Positions 25,085 to 33,602 of a stretch of DNA of 37,094 nucleotides are shown here, one piece after another (the first letter of the stretch is position 1; every line of letters starts with the position of its first letter). Below the pieces are notes generated by a model. The model saw only the letters and a program-made list of their open reading frames with translations. It had not been told where the DNA came from and did no database searches. The stretch is from assembly GCA_017553575.1 (NCBI GenBank), contig JAFZKQ010000063.1, positions 1 to 37,094 of the forward strand, given 5' to 3'. Source of the stretch: Paludibacteraceae bacterium (GTDB lineage: Bacteria; Bacteroidota; Bacteroidia; Bacteroidales; Paludibacteraceae). The position numbers and the translations under genes were made by a program.

Positions 25085-26488
25085 ATGATAAACGACTTCT
25101 TATACAATCGGGTAATTGGACATTTTCCCCACACCCCCACCCAACAGCAAGACGAACTCATCCGCGGACTCTCCCTTTTCGTCATGGACCGCAACCAAGG
25201 CATTTTCCTGATGAAGGGATACGCCGGCACCGGTAAGACCTCCGTCATCGCTGCCCTCATCAAAGCCATGGACGAATTGCAGCAACCCATCATCCTGATG
25301 GCTCCGACAGGCCGTGCGGCGAAAGTCCTCTCCTCTTATTCCGGCAAACAAGCCTACACCATCCACAAAAAAATATACCGCCAACAAGTGGGAGGCGAAA
25401 TCAACGGCAGCTTCTCGCTGAACGTGAACCTACACAAGAGCACTCTCTTTGTGGTGGACGAGGCCTCCATGATTGCGAACGCCTCGGGCGAGTCCAACTT
25501 CGGTTCCGGCCGATTGCTGGACGACCTCATCGAATATGTCTACGGAGGCGACGGTTGCCGACTGATCCTCATCGGAGACACCGCCCAACTCCCGCCTGTC
25601 GGCCAAATCATGAGTCCCGCCTTGGAAAAAGGACATTTGGAGGGCTACGGATTCCCTGTCACCGAATACCGCCTCACGGACGTGGTCCGACAAGCCTGCG
25701 AATCGGGCATCCTCTACAACGCCACCAAACTACGCCTCCATATTTTGGAGGGACTATCAGGCGAAATCCCCGAAGTGGAGACCGACTCCTATCCCGACAT
25801 AGAGCACATCACGGGGGAAGAACTTATCGACGCCCTCTCCTCCTCCTTCTCGCAAGTGGGTATGGACGAGACCATCGTCATCTCCCGCTCCAACAAAAGG
25901 GCCAACATCTTCAACAACGGCATCCGCAACCGCATCCTATACCGCGAGGAGGAACTCTCGACCGGCGACCTGCTCATGGTGGTGAAAAACAACTACTTCT
26001 GGTCGAAAGAGTTTGAAAAACTCGACTTCATCGCCAACGGAGACATCGCCGAAGTGAAACGCCTACGCAACAAACGGGAACTCTATGGGTTCCGGTTCGC
26101 TGACGCACAACTATATTTTCCGGACTACGACATTGAGATCGAGGCCAAAATTATATTGGACACGCTCCAAAGCGAAGCCCCAGCCCTCAGCTACGACGAG
26201 CAAAACCGACTCTTCCAAGCTGTCCAAGAGGACTACATGGATATTGGCAATAAGCGGGAACGCATGAAAAAGATGCGTGAAGACCCCTACTTGAATGCCC
26301 TCCAAGTGAAATTCGCCTACGCCGTCACCTGCCACAAGGCTCAGGGCGGACAATGGGAGACGGTCTTTCTGGACCAAGGATATCTCACAGAGGAGATGGT
26401 AAACACGGAATACCTGCGCTGGCTCTATACCGCCTTTACCCGTGCCAAGTCAAAACTATATCTAATCAACTGGCCAAAGAAAAATTAG
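25085..26488 (+). CDS. SF1 DNA helicase (RecD/Pif1-like)
   Basis: The start at 25085 (MINDFLYNRVIGHFP) gives 467 residues and fits the usual N-terminus of this family; an ATG 48 bases earlier is also possible. Motifs in order: Q-motif-like region PTQQQDELI, Walker A G-YAGTGKTS (K51), motif Ia APTGRAAKV, Walker B VVDEAS, motif III LILIGDTAQLPPVG, and the C-terminal UvrD-like block FAYAVTCHKAQGGQWETVFLD and LYTAFTRAK with the conserved arginine finger. This is the RecD2/Pif1-type 5'-3' helicase fold, often misnamed exodeoxyribonuclease V alpha in Bacteroidetes. No nuclease domain is present. The same gene is a usual neighbour of rsmD and DUF3822 in Bacteroides-like genomes. It precedes mtnN by 30 bases. 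Confidence 0.92.
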   Translation: MINDFLYNRVIGHFPHTPTQQQDELIRGLSLFVMDRNQGIFLMKGYAGTGKTSVIAALIKAMDELQQPIILMAPTGRAAKVLSSYSGKQAYTIHKKIYRQQVGGEINGSFSLNVNLHKSTLFVVDEASMIANASGESNFGSGRLLDDLIEYVYGGDGCRLILIGDTAQLPPVGQIMSPALEKGHLEGYGFPVTEYRLTDVVRQACESGILYNATKLRLHILEGLSGEIPEVETDSYPDIEHITGEELIDALSSSFSQVGMDETIVISRSNKRANIFNNGIRNRILYREEELSTGDLLMVVKNNYFWSKEFEKLDFIANGDIAEVKRLRNKRELYGFRFADAQLYFPDYDIEIEAKIILDTLQSEAPALSYDEQNRLFQAVQEDYMDIGNKRERMKKMREDPYLNALQVKFAYAVTCHKAQGGQWETVFLDQGYLTEEMVNTEYLRWLYTAFTRAKSKLYLINWPKKN

Positions 26489-26518
26489 GCCCATTCATTC
26501 AAAAAAATTATAAGTCAG

Positions 26519-27232
26519 ATGAGATTAAGCGATATAATAGTCAATGGCTCCATAGGAATAATTGCCGCCATGGATTCCGAAATGGAGATCCTGAAGCATG
26601 CGATCGTAAACAGGAAAGAAGAGACGATCGCCCAAACCACCTTCCACACGGGGAAGATCGGCAACTATGAGGTGGTCCTCACCCGTTCCGGCATCGGGAA
26701 GGTCAGTGCGGCACTCTCCTCCCAAATCTTGATTTCTAACTTCCATGTCTCGTGCATCTACAACACAGGATGTGCCGGTGGCTTGGCTCCAGGGTTACAC
26801 ATCGGCGATTTTGTCGTCTCCACAAGCACGGCAGAATGGGACATCGACATAGAACCCATCGGTTTGCCACGGGGTTTCGTCTCCGCTCTTGGCGTCACCG
26901 TAATGGAGGCAGACCTCCGATTGGCGGAAATCGTGAAAGCCGCCATTCCTTCCCAAGAAACCGTATACGAAGGGTTGGTCGTTTCGGGCGACCAATTCAT
27001 CCACAAGGAGGAACAGAAGCAGACCATCCAAAAGCACTTCGGCAAGGCTCTCTGCGCCGAGATGGAGGGTGGTGCCATCGGACACGTCTGCATACAAAAC
27101 GGCATCCCTTTCTGCATCATCCGTTGCCTCTCCGACACGGCAGACGGGGAAAGCAGCCTAAATTTTGCGGAGTTTTCAGACATAGCTGGAGAGAAATCGG
27201 GGAAAATCATGATACGGATGCTCAACGATTGA
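26519..27232 (+). CDS. mtnN: 5'-methylthioadenosine/S-adenosylhomocysteine nucleosidase
   Basis: 237 residues. Hydrolyses MTA and S-adenosylhomocysteine to adenine and the thioribose product, clearing inhibitors of methylation and polyamine synthesis. Seen: N-terminal SIGIIAAMDSEMEIL, TRSGIGKVSAA, YNTGCAGGL, VSGDQFI (the SGD-x-F motif), AEMEGGAIGHVC with E183 in the ribose-binding M-E pair, and RCLSDTAD with the general acid D206. The start at 26519 leaves a slightly long N-terminal extension (MRLSDIIVNG) relative to the common start. It lies 30 bases after the helicase gene, so it is probably co-transcribed. Confidence 0.95.
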   Translation: MRLSDIIVNGSIGIIAAMDSEMEILKHAIVNRKEETIAQTTFHTGKIGNYEVVLTRSGIGKVSAALSSQILISNFHVSCIYNTGCAGGLAPGLHIGDFVVSTSTAEWDIDIEPIGLPRGFVSALGVTVMEADLRLAEIVKAAIPSQETVYEGLVVSGDQFIHKEEQKQTIQKHFGKALCAEMEGGAIGHVCIQNGIPFCIIRCLSDTADGESSLNFAEFSDIAGEKSGKIMIRMLND

Positions 27233-27403
27233 GGGTATCTCTAAACTGAAAGTTAGGAACTAGTACGAAAAGGAGGCCCAGACGAAGAGACTCTTCCTGA
27301 GAAGAAGACTCCTTTCGCCTCCATTTTTGTGTTTTTTAGGAGAGAGTGGCACTCCTTTCACTTTTTTAAAACAAGTCGGAGGAGAAAAATCCACGCCATT
27401 TGC

Positions 27404-27411
27404 TATTTTTG
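27404..27411 (+). promoter_or_regulatory. Bacteroidetes -7 box
   Basis: TATTTTTG matches TAnnTTTG, 26 bases before the ATG at 27438. It likely starts the MORN-xseA-xseB transcript. Confidence 0.5.
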
Positions 27412-27437
27412 CAAAAACATAAAAACCAAGAAATAAA

Positions 27438-28223
27438 ATGAAACGATTCATAGCTCTTCTTCTCTTGGGATTCAGCCTACTTAACGTAACGGCCGCACCC
27501 AACGAAACAGACAGCAAAGGACGCAAACAAGGCGCATGGAGCAAGACCTACGCCAACGGAAACCTCATGTACGAAGGCCAGTTCAAGGACGACAAGCCCG
27601 TCGGCACCTTCAAGCGTTATTTCGAGACAGGCAAGCTGAAATTAGTCCAGACCTATACCAAGGAGGACTATTCGACCGTCGAAATCTATGAGGAAGACGG
27701 AAAGACGCTCTCCATGAGCGGTGCCTACATCGGAAAACAAAAAGAGGGCGAATGGAAGTTCTACAACGAGGGAAAACTCGTCTCCAGCGAACTCTACAAA
27801 AACGGCAAGAGGAACGGTTTGTCCAAATCCTACGCCGGAAACGGATCCGTCATAGAAGAGACCCCCTACACCAACGACAAGATCAATGGTATCAAGAGAG
27901 CCTTCCTTGAGGACGGAAAGAAATACTCCGAAATAGAATACGAGAACGGCGTGGAGAACGGCTTCTACAAACTCTACGAAGGAAACGAGAAACCCACCAT
28001 CACCGGCCAGCACTTCAACGGCAAGAGAATCGGTGAGTGGAAGATATACAACGAGAAAGGAGAGTTGGACGAAGTGCTGACCTACGACAAGAACGGCAAA
28101 CAGACCAACTCCAAGGAACAAAACAAGAAGCACAGCAAAACCTTCGACAAAAAGGAGGCAGAGCATACCATCTATAAAGAGCCTACAGAATTGATTCCTG
28201 GCTCTAAAGTCAAAGGCATGTAA
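27438..28223 (+). CDS. Secreted MORN-repeat protein (YwqK-like)
   Basis: 261 residues with a signal peptide (MKRFIALLLLGFSLLNVTAAP). Residues 25-225 contain about eight MORN-type repeats (pattern G-x-x-x-G-x-W/F-K-x-Y/F-x-x-x-G-K-L): GAWSKTYANGNLMYEGQF, GTFKRYFETGKLKLVQTY, GEWKFYNEGKLVSSELY, NGLSKSYAGNGSVIEETPY, NGFYKLYEGNEKPTITGQ, GEWKIYNEKGELDEVLTY. The last 40 residues are lysine-rich and disordered. This type is annotated as YwqK-like antitoxin, but no toxin partner is adjacent; exported MORN proteins are widespread in Bacteroidales and their role is unclear. The stop is two bases before xseA, so co-transcription is likely. Confidence 0.85.
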   Translation: MKRFIALLLLGFSLLNVTAAPNETDSKGRKQGAWSKTYANGNLMYEGQFKDDKPVGTFKRYFETGKLKLVQTYTKEDYSTVEIYEEDGKTLSMSGAYIGKQKEGEWKFYNEGKLVSSELYKNGKRNGLSKSYAGNGSVIEETPYTNDKINGIKRAFLEDGKKYSEIEYENGVENGFYKLYEGNEKPTITGQHFNGKRIGEWKIYNEKGELDEVLTYDKNGKQTNSKEQNKKHSKTFDKKEAEHTIYKEPTELIPGSKVKGM

Positions 28224-28225
28224 CA

Positions 28226-29599
28226 ATGGCAGAGATTGAATCCATATCACTCAGCGAACTTTTGATAAGCATCAAAGGCATCATCGCCCATGGTGTGGAG
28301 GATCTCTATTGGATTCGTGCGGAGATTAGCGACATCAACGAAAACTCCAGCCAAGGCCACTGCTATCTGGAATTGGTGGAGAAGGATGAAACCATCCAAT
28401 CGACCATCCTTGCCAAATGTAAAGCCATCATCTGGGCAGACACCTACCACCTGATCAAGCCCTACTTCTATAAGGAGACGGGGCAGACCCTGAAAACGGG
28501 CATGAAAATCATGGTAGCCGTCACCCCCACTTTCAGCGAGAAATTCGGTTTCAGCTGCTACATACGCGACATCGAACCGTCGTTCACCATCGGCAACCTT
28601 GCCATCAACAAGCAGAAGGTCATCCAACAATTGCACGACGACGGCATCTGGGACATGAACCACTCCCTCAAACTGCCCACACCCCTACGCCGTATTGCCA
28701 TCATCTCTTCGAAGACGGCAGCCGGATATGGCGATTTCATGGATCAACTGGGCAAAAGGAAAGAGTTCTCCTTCTTCACCCAAATCTTCCCCTCCATCAT
28801 GCAGGGCGACGAGGCGGCAGCCTCCATCATCGACTCTTTGGACAAGATCTACGAGGAACAAGAAAAATACGATGCTGTGGTCATCATTCGTGGCGGCGGT
28901 GCGACAACCGACCTGTTGGCTTTCGACGAGTACGATTTGGCTTCCTGCTGCGCACAGTTTCCCCTCCCCATCATCACGGGTATCGGACACGAACGGGACA
29001 ACTCGGTGGTGGACATGGTGGCCAACACCCGCTGCAAAACGCCTACCGCCGTGGCAGAATTCATCATTAAGCGGATGGAGGAGACCGTTTCCCAATTGGA
29101 CAACCTGACGGAAGCCCTACACGACATCATAGAGGAGTGCATCACGCAGAACCGACTGCGTCTGAAATACTTGGCCTCCAACCTGTCGCTTCTGACAGCG
29201 AACAGAATGAGGGATGAACACATCTTCACGGAGCGAATCGGCAACCACCTACGCTCCGCCATCCGAACAAGAATCGACGAGGAAAGGAACTACGCTAAGC
29301 AACAAGGCGAACTCCTAAAAAACATCCTACGGGAACGGCTGCGGGACGAAGCAAACTATATCAGCCAAATTCGAGGCACCCTGATCCAAAAGCTCTCCAC
29401 CACCATCGCCGAAGAGCGGGGACGACTACAATCCAAAGAGGTGTCAGCCAAACTGTTGTCACCCGACCAGATCCTGAAAAGGGGTTACTCCATCACGCTC
29501 AAAAACGGCAAGGCGGTCAAAAACGCAAACGCCCTGAAATCAGGAGAGAAAATCACTACCCTATTTGCCAAAGGGCAGATAGAGAGTACGGTAGACTAA
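28226..29599 (+). CDS. xseA: Exodeoxyribonuclease VII large subunit
   Basis: 457 residues, full length. XseA with XseB degrades single-stranded DNA from both ends. Features: an N-terminal OB-fold of about 110 residues (ELLISIKGIIA ... YWIRAEISDINENSSQGHCYLELVEK), the catalytic core from about 150 (LRRIAIISSKTAAGYGDFMDQL, VVIIRGGGATTDLLAFDEYDLA, PIITGIGHERDNSVVDMVANTRCKTPTAVAEF) which is the conserved GIGHE-D-x-x-x-D-x-VAxxRxxTPTAAAE block, a long coiled coil, and the terminal LLSPDQILKRGYSITLKNGK. In an operon with xseB 30 bases downstream, and a MORN-repeat gene upstream. Confidence 0.96.
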   Translation: MAEIESISLSELLISIKGIIAHGVEDLYWIRAEISDINENSSQGHCYLELVEKDETIQSTILAKCKAIIWADTYHLIKPYFYKETGQTLKTGMKIMVAVTPTFSEKFGFSCYIRDIEPSFTIGNLAINKQKVIQQLHDDGIWDMNHSLKLPTPLRRIAIISSKTAAGYGDFMDQLGKRKEFSFFTQIFPSIMQGDEAAASIIDSLDKIYEEQEKYDAVVIIRGGGATTDLLAFDEYDLASCCAQFPLPIITGIGHERDNSVVDMVANTRCKTPTAVAEFIIKRMEETVSQLDNLTEALHDIIEECITQNRLRLKYLASNLSLLTANRMRDEHIFTERIGNHLRSAIRTRIDEERNYAKQQGELLKNILRERLRDEANYISQIRGTLIQKLSTTIAEERGRLQSKEVSAKLLSPDQILKRGYSITLKNGKAVKNANALKSGEKITTLFAKGQIESTVD

Positions 29600-29629
29600 C
29601 TTAATCGCACCCAATAAAACAGAAAAGAT

Positions 29630-29833
29630 ATGGCAAAGAAAACAATGACATACAAAGAGTCCATCACCGAATTGGAAGAGATTATCCAAGAGATGGAGGA
29701 GAACCAAATGGAGATAGACGACCTCGCCGCAAAAGCGAAACGCGCCACAGAACTCATCAAATTCTGCAAAGAGAAACTATACGGCACAGAAAACGAGGTA
29801 AATAAAATATTGGAAGATTTGAACAAAGAATAA
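29630..29833 (+). CDS. xseB: Exodeoxyribonuclease VII small subunit
   Basis: 67 residues. The pattern TYKESITELEEIIQEMEENQMEIDDLAAKAKRATELIKFCKEKL is the two-helix hairpin of XseB (F/Y-E-x-x-x-x-x-L-E-x-I-V...LE......L...V..A..L...C...L), which binds the coiled-coil region of XseA. It directly follows xseA and is closed by a strong hairpin. Confidence 0.93.
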   Translation: MAKKTMTYKESITELEEIIQEMEENQMEIDDLAAKAKRATELIKFCKEKLYGTENEVNKILEDLNKE

Positions 29834-29944
29834 ACTTCCCAAGCGTACTACCAGGGATCTACATCCATGGCTAATACGCACCATCCTAAAAGCAAGTCTA
29901 TTTCGGCACCTTCTTATCTTTTGCAGGCGCACGAAACATAAAAA

Positions 29945-29978
29945 AAGGAGGTGCCTACTCAGCACCTCCTTATTTTTT
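29945..29978. terminator. Bidirectional terminator
   Basis: AAGGAGGTGC (29945-29954) pairs with GCACCTCCTT (29962-29971) over a 7-base loop. It has TTTTTT on the plus side (29973-29978) and a run of A on the left that reads as T on the minus strand, so it serves both xseB and the converging META lipoprotein gene. Confidence 0.85.
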
Positions 29979-30013
29979 GTGGGTGATAGAGCCACCCACT
30001 TCTTGATTCTAAA

Positions 30014-30409
30014 TTATTTTTCTTTTTTCCTCAAGACCATTACGTCTTTCCCCTCCGCATCACGGATAATGAGATCGCCATCTTTCGAACGGAAAGAGGT
30101 GGCTGAATGCAAAGCCTTCACAATCGCAGACTCCGCTTCCATGTCCGCACTCGCCCTACGGGTCATGTCCATGTCGCCGAAGGAAAGAACCTCTCCTTTC
30201 GAGGAATACTCACCCGAGAAGAAATTCACGCCTGTCGAACCGGCCACCCTTCCTGAATCTTGGAAGGAGATATAGGGTTGCATCAACTGACCCTCCATCT
30301 TCACCTCGTAGGCGGAGACCACTTTCCAATCTCCCTTTATAGAAATAGAAGGAGAACAAGAAAGCATCATCGACGCAATAATCAATATTGAAGAAAGTCC
30401 TTTTTTCAA
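30014..30409 (-). CDS. META-domain lipoprotein (HslJ-like)
   Basis: 131 residues. The leader MKKGLSSILIIASMMLSC ends in a lipobox Cys (L-S-C), so it is a lipoprotein. The mature part is a META domain: GDWKVVSAYEV, PYISFQDSGRVAGSTGVNFFSGEYSSKGEVLSFGDMDMTRRA (the typical F-x-x-x-G-R-x-x-G-x-x-G-x-N-x-x-x-G-x-Y block followed by the MTRxA motif), and LIIRDAEGKDVMVLRKK. META proteins are small outer-membrane or periplasmic proteins such as HslJ with no firmly known activity. Second gene of a two-gene minus-strand unit. Confidence 0.85.
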   Translation of the reverse strand: MKKGLSSILIIASMMLSCSPSISIKGDWKVVSAYEVKMEGQLMQPYISFQDSGRVAGSTGVNFFSGEYSSKGEVLSFGDMDMTRRASADMEAESAIVKALHSATSFRSKDGDLIIRDAEGKDVMVLRKKEK

Positions 30410-30434
30410 GGGATTATTTTGCTACAAGTTTGAT

Positions 30435-31145
30435 TTACTCCCTATCATAGACCTCATCAGTCTCCATCTTAATAGAGATATTGCTAAAATCAGTAACGCC
30501 CATCATTTGGAATCCCAAGAGCACCATACCACCCATAGGCATATCTTGCACCTTAGACAAATCCATAACAGAAGTTGCCGACATCTTAATATGCAAAACA
30601 TCACCTTCCACTATTGCTTGGAGATTCTCTATTTTAGATGATTTAACAGACACATATTCGGCATCAACACCAAATGACTCGGCATACGCCTTGGCAATCG
30701 TAGCTGCATCAACTCCTTTTTTAAGCGTTATCGTCTCACCATTTTCCGTGTAAGAAACGCTCAATTGGTTATTATCCGAAATTGAATAAGTACCAGTTTC
30801 ACCCTCCTTCAAAGCACAAGTTCCATCTGAGTTGAAAGAAGGATTTGCTCCGAAGAAGAGATCGTCTGCTGTCATAGGATCGTCTGGATCTTCCTCTCCT
30901 TCACCCATATCCATTCCGTTTACATAACACTTCTCAACATACTTAGACATATTTGCCTTCCACTTACCTACTATTTTAGAATCGGCATTTATTCCTTGTT
31001 CTTCTTTTTCTTTATTATCCTTATTATCAACTTGTTCTTCACCATTCTTGTCATCATCGTCATCATCATCTTTGTCACAGGCAGTGAACGTCAACGAAAA
31101 TCCCGCCAAAAGGGATGTCAAAAAAAATAATCTAAATTTTGTCAT
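30435..31145 (-). CDS. Lipocalin-like lipoprotein with aspartate run
   Basis: 236 residues. The leader MTKFRLFFLTSLLAGFSLTFTAC ends in a lipobox Cys, followed directly by KDDDDDDDK and an acidic linker up to about residue 55. The acidic residues right after the Cys resemble the lipoprotein export signal known in Bacteroidetes for surface exposure. The remaining part (IVGKWKANMSKYVEKCYV, NPSFNSDGTCALKEGETGTYSISDNNQLSVSY, VEGDVLHIKMS) is beta-rich with G-x-W-x-x at the start, as in lipocalin-like Bacteroidales proteins. Family not firmly assigned. Shares a transcript with the META gene 25 bases downstream. Confidence 0.7.
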   Translation of the reverse strand: MTKFRLFFLTSLLAGFSLTFTACDKDDDDDDDKNGEEQVDNKDNKEKEEQGINADSKIVGKWKANMSKYVEKCYVNGMDMGEGEEDPDDPMTADDLFFGANPSFNSDGTCALKEGETGTYSISDNNQLSVSYTENGETITLKKGVDAATIAKAYAESFGVDAEYVSVKSSKIENLQAIVEGDVLHIKMSATSVMDLSKVQDMPMGGMVLLGFQMMGVTDFSNISIKMETDEVYDRE

Positions 31146-31177
31146 TTTTTTATTTCTTTAATAGGTTAAACATACGA

Positions 31178-31207
31178 CAAAGATAATAGATAGATGATAA
31201 AATCAAA
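31178..31207 (-). promoter_or_regulatory. Bacteroidetes promoter, -33 and -7
   Basis: Reading the minus strand: TTTG (31207-31204), 18 bases of spacer, TATCTTTG (31185-31178), an exact -7 consensus, 33 bases before the start at 31145. Best promoter match in the window. Confidence 0.7.
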
Positions 31208-31374
31208 CATTACGCACAAAAAAAACTGCCCTATCGTCCACAGAAAAAAGATCCGGCCAGTCACCATGAAGCCTGCCCTCCACAAAACAAATCAACTACA
31301 ATAGGAACATAGATCCTCCATCTCTTTCAAAATGCAAAAAACATCTTTATATTCGTAACAAAATTCTTTTGAAT

Positions 31375-31950
31375 ATGAAACTCAGATTACCAATTATCAC
31401 CCTCTCCGCACTTGCCCTATGCGCATGTGGCGGAAACCAAAGTTCAAACAACGGAGACGCCAACAACGACACGCCAACGGCCACAGCCACCGAAGAAGTC
31501 TCCACACTCGACGAAACAGATTCCAAAATCGCCATGAAAGTTTGGATCGTAATTTTGCCCTACTTTGACCCCTACGGAATGCTGGACGGCGACGAAGAAC
31601 CTAGTGCTGAGATGATTGCCGAGAACCGCAAAAGCATCCAAGAGAGAAGCAACACCGTGGCAGAATTTGTGGCTGAGGGCGCAGAAGGTTTCAGCAAAAC
31701 CATCGCCTGCTACAAGCTCAACAACGGCAACTGGCTCGTTTTGGACTATTTCGATGGGCATGACGGCATGTCACGAAACCTCAGAGTCTTAGATTTCTTA
31801 GGAGGGAATCTGACAGAGCACAGCAACCTTTTCCCTGCCGATTTTCTTCAAGACACCTACCTGTCAGACTTCGACAGCGAGGGTTTCACCGCAAACCGCG
31901 ACTCCGGGAAAATACGATTCAAATGGAACGGAGAGAAATTCGAGGAATAA
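31375..31950 (+). CDS. Small lipoprotein of unknown function
   Basis: ATG at 31375 gives 191 residues and a clear SPII leader (MKLRLPIITLSALALCACGG) with lipobox LCAC; the TTG at 31369 is not needed. A Ser/Asn/Thr-rich linker to about residue 50 is followed by a beta-alpha-beta region (KVWIVILPYFDP, EGFSKTIACYKLNNGNWLVLDYFDG, LRVLDFLGGNLTEHSNLFP, GKIRFKWNGEKFEE). The pattern of a strand pair with Trp and Tyr resembles small extracytoplasmic domains in Bacteroidales, but I do not recognise a family. It precedes the next gene by 24 bases. Confidence 0.65.
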   Translation: MKLRLPIITLSALALCACGGNQSSNNGDANNDTPTATATEEVSTLDETDSKIAMKVWIVILPYFDPYGMLDGDEEPSAEMIAENRKSIQERSNTVAEFVAEGAEGFSKTIACYKLNNGNWLVLDYFDGHDGMSRNLRVLDFLGGNLTEHSNLFPADFLQDTYLSDFDSEGFTANRDSGKIRFKWNGEKFEE

Positions 31951-31974
31951 TATATCCATCATAAAACAAGCAAT

Positions 31975-33486
31975 ATGAAACACATTATAACACTTGTTTT
32001 CTGCGCCCTATTGGGTATCACCGCTAACGCAGAACAGTTGCCCGAATGGTATTACACCACCAATCAATACACCCAATTAATCGACAGCATCGTCTATCGC
32101 TATAAGAATGGTGACACAAATACACAGAATGAGGCACTAAACGTATTAGTGAAGCGTATGCCTACCAAAAAGAATGCATTGCAAATTTTGACTGACTTGG
32201 CACGAACCAATAAACTAGTTGGTGAACCCGCAACAAACCTGTTTGCTGAACTACAGAAAGATCCGACCAACACCAAACTGCTCGAGTTTTACAAGAACAA
32301 TTACAACGTTGTACCCGAAACTGAGTTCCGAGAACTCTTTAAGTCACCCCAAGTGCAGAATAACACCAAGGCAAGATGCAACTACGAAGTTATTCTTTTG
32401 AAGCGCAACGCCAAAGACTTCATCAACATTGCCATCGACGAAATCGACAAGCAGATGAAGTCGACCGACATGGTCCTTGAAGTGGACGGATTGATTTATC
32501 AACTAGCCCAATTGCGCGATAAAAAGGTATATGGACATCTATTGGACTGGGCTTCCCAAAACACGAACAAGTATGTGGTGAGTGGGCACCTCTGTGTAGA
32601 GATGGAAAACAATGCAAATGATGATACTGATGATCCTTGCAAGCCTATGTATGCAAGCGTTTCCCGCTTTATTGTAGACCAAATTCTACATATGAAAACA
32701 CTAAAGGGCTTCCCTGAAGATTTTCATTATAAAGAAGATTGCTTTCCGACAGAAAAACCCAATGGTAATGTTGATTATATCTGTAACGACGACAAGATTC
32801 TCTCTTGGTGCAAGCAAAACAAAAAAAAGGTTGTTTTCAACACGCCGAAAGCAGAAAACAATGATCAGAGTATATCGTGCGAAATGGCTAAGAAAGGCAG
32901 TTATGAGAGCGTTGATTTAGGGCTAAATGTGCTTTGGGCGACCTACAACGTGGGGGCAGAGAACGACACACAGATAGGTTGCTACTTTGCTTGGGGCGAA
33001 ACCGAACCAAAAAACTACTTCGTAGCCCTGAACTATAAGTATTGCATAAGAAGCATGCAACAGTTAACCAAGTACAATAATAACCCTAAAATGGGAAAGA
33101 CCGATGGCCTATATGTGCTTAAAACTGCCGACGATGCGGCCGCGACCAATTGGGGCGATGGCTGGCACATGCCTTCGGTGACAGACTACAACGAACTTTA
33201 CCAGAATTGCGACTTCGTTGAAGTAAAGAATTACAAAAATTCAGGCCTCGACGGCAAACTAGGCACTAGCAAAATTAACGGCAACACCATTTTCTTCCCA
33301 TACACAGGCATTTTATCTTTTGGTAATTCCATGCAGTCTCGCAGGTCTTGCAACTATTGGACCAACACTGTTTGCAGAGGCACCTCTCAATCAATGGCCC
33401 AAATCTGGAATGGGATAAAAATAGGAGCTCTTTCAAATGAATACCGCAATTATGGCTGCTGCATTAGGGCAGTGAAGAACAAATAA
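31975..33486 (+). CDS. Secreted HEAT-like plus FISUMP-domain protein
   Basis: 503 residues with a signal peptide (MKHIITLVFCALLGITANA). Residues 25-210 are a helical repeat region (NEALNVLVKRMPTKKNALQILTDLAR, IAIDEIDKQM, YGHLLDWASQNTNKYVVSGHLC), HEAT/ARM-like. Residues from about 310 form the Fibrobacter-type FISUMP/WATCNVGA-like domain common in Bacteroidales: YESVDLGLNVLWATYNVGAENDTQIGCYFAWGETEPK, WGDGWHMPSVTDYNELYQNC, FFPYTGI, YWTNT, CCIRAVKNK. The domain is a lectin-like or surface-display module of unknown target. The combination of helical repeat and this domain is unusual. Encoded just after the small lipoprotein gene. Confidence 0.75.
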   Translation: MKHIITLVFCALLGITANAEQLPEWYYTTNQYTQLIDSIVYRYKNGDTNTQNEALNVLVKRMPTKKNALQILTDLARTNKLVGEPATNLFAELQKDPTNTKLLEFYKNNYNVVPETEFRELFKSPQVQNNTKARCNYEVILLKRNAKDFINIAIDEIDKQMKSTDMVLEVDGLIYQLAQLRDKKVYGHLLDWASQNTNKYVVSGHLCVEMENNANDDTDDPCKPMYASVSRFIVDQILHMKTLKGFPEDFHYKEDCFPTEKPNGNVDYICNDDKILSWCKQNKKKVVFNTPKAENNDQSISCEMAKKGSYESVDLGLNVLWATYNVGAENDTQIGCYFAWGETEPKNYFVALNYKYCIRSMQQLTKYNNNPKMGKTDGLYVLKTADDAAATNWGDGWHMPSVTDYNELYQNCDFVEVKNYKNSGLDGKLGTSKINGNTIFFPYTGILSFGNSMQSRRSCNYWTNTVCRGTSQSMAQIWNGIKIGALSNEYRNYGCCIRAVKNK

Positions 33487-33490
33487 AAAT

Positions 33491-33520
33491 TACGGGCATG
33501 GGTGTGAACCCATGCCCGTA
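33491..33520. terminator. Strong 13-bp hairpin between convergent genes
   Basis: TACGGGCATGGGT (33491-33503), GTGA loop, ACCCATGCCCGTA (33508-33520), a perfect stem. On the minus strand it is followed by ATTTTTATT, so it is a good terminator for the MscS gene; on the plus strand T residues are few, but it likely stops the 31975 gene as well. Confidence 0.75.
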
Positions 33521-33602
33521 TTATGCCACCCCTCCGGGGGTCGGATGTCACCTCAGGCCCTGTTCCCACATCGCCCAAACACATCCCTTTCTTAATTCAT
33601 AA

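Noticed and set aside
27438..28223. Toxin-antitoxin module (YwqK-like antitoxin label)
   Set aside because: The protein is exported and followed by xseA/xseB; no toxin is encoded nearby.
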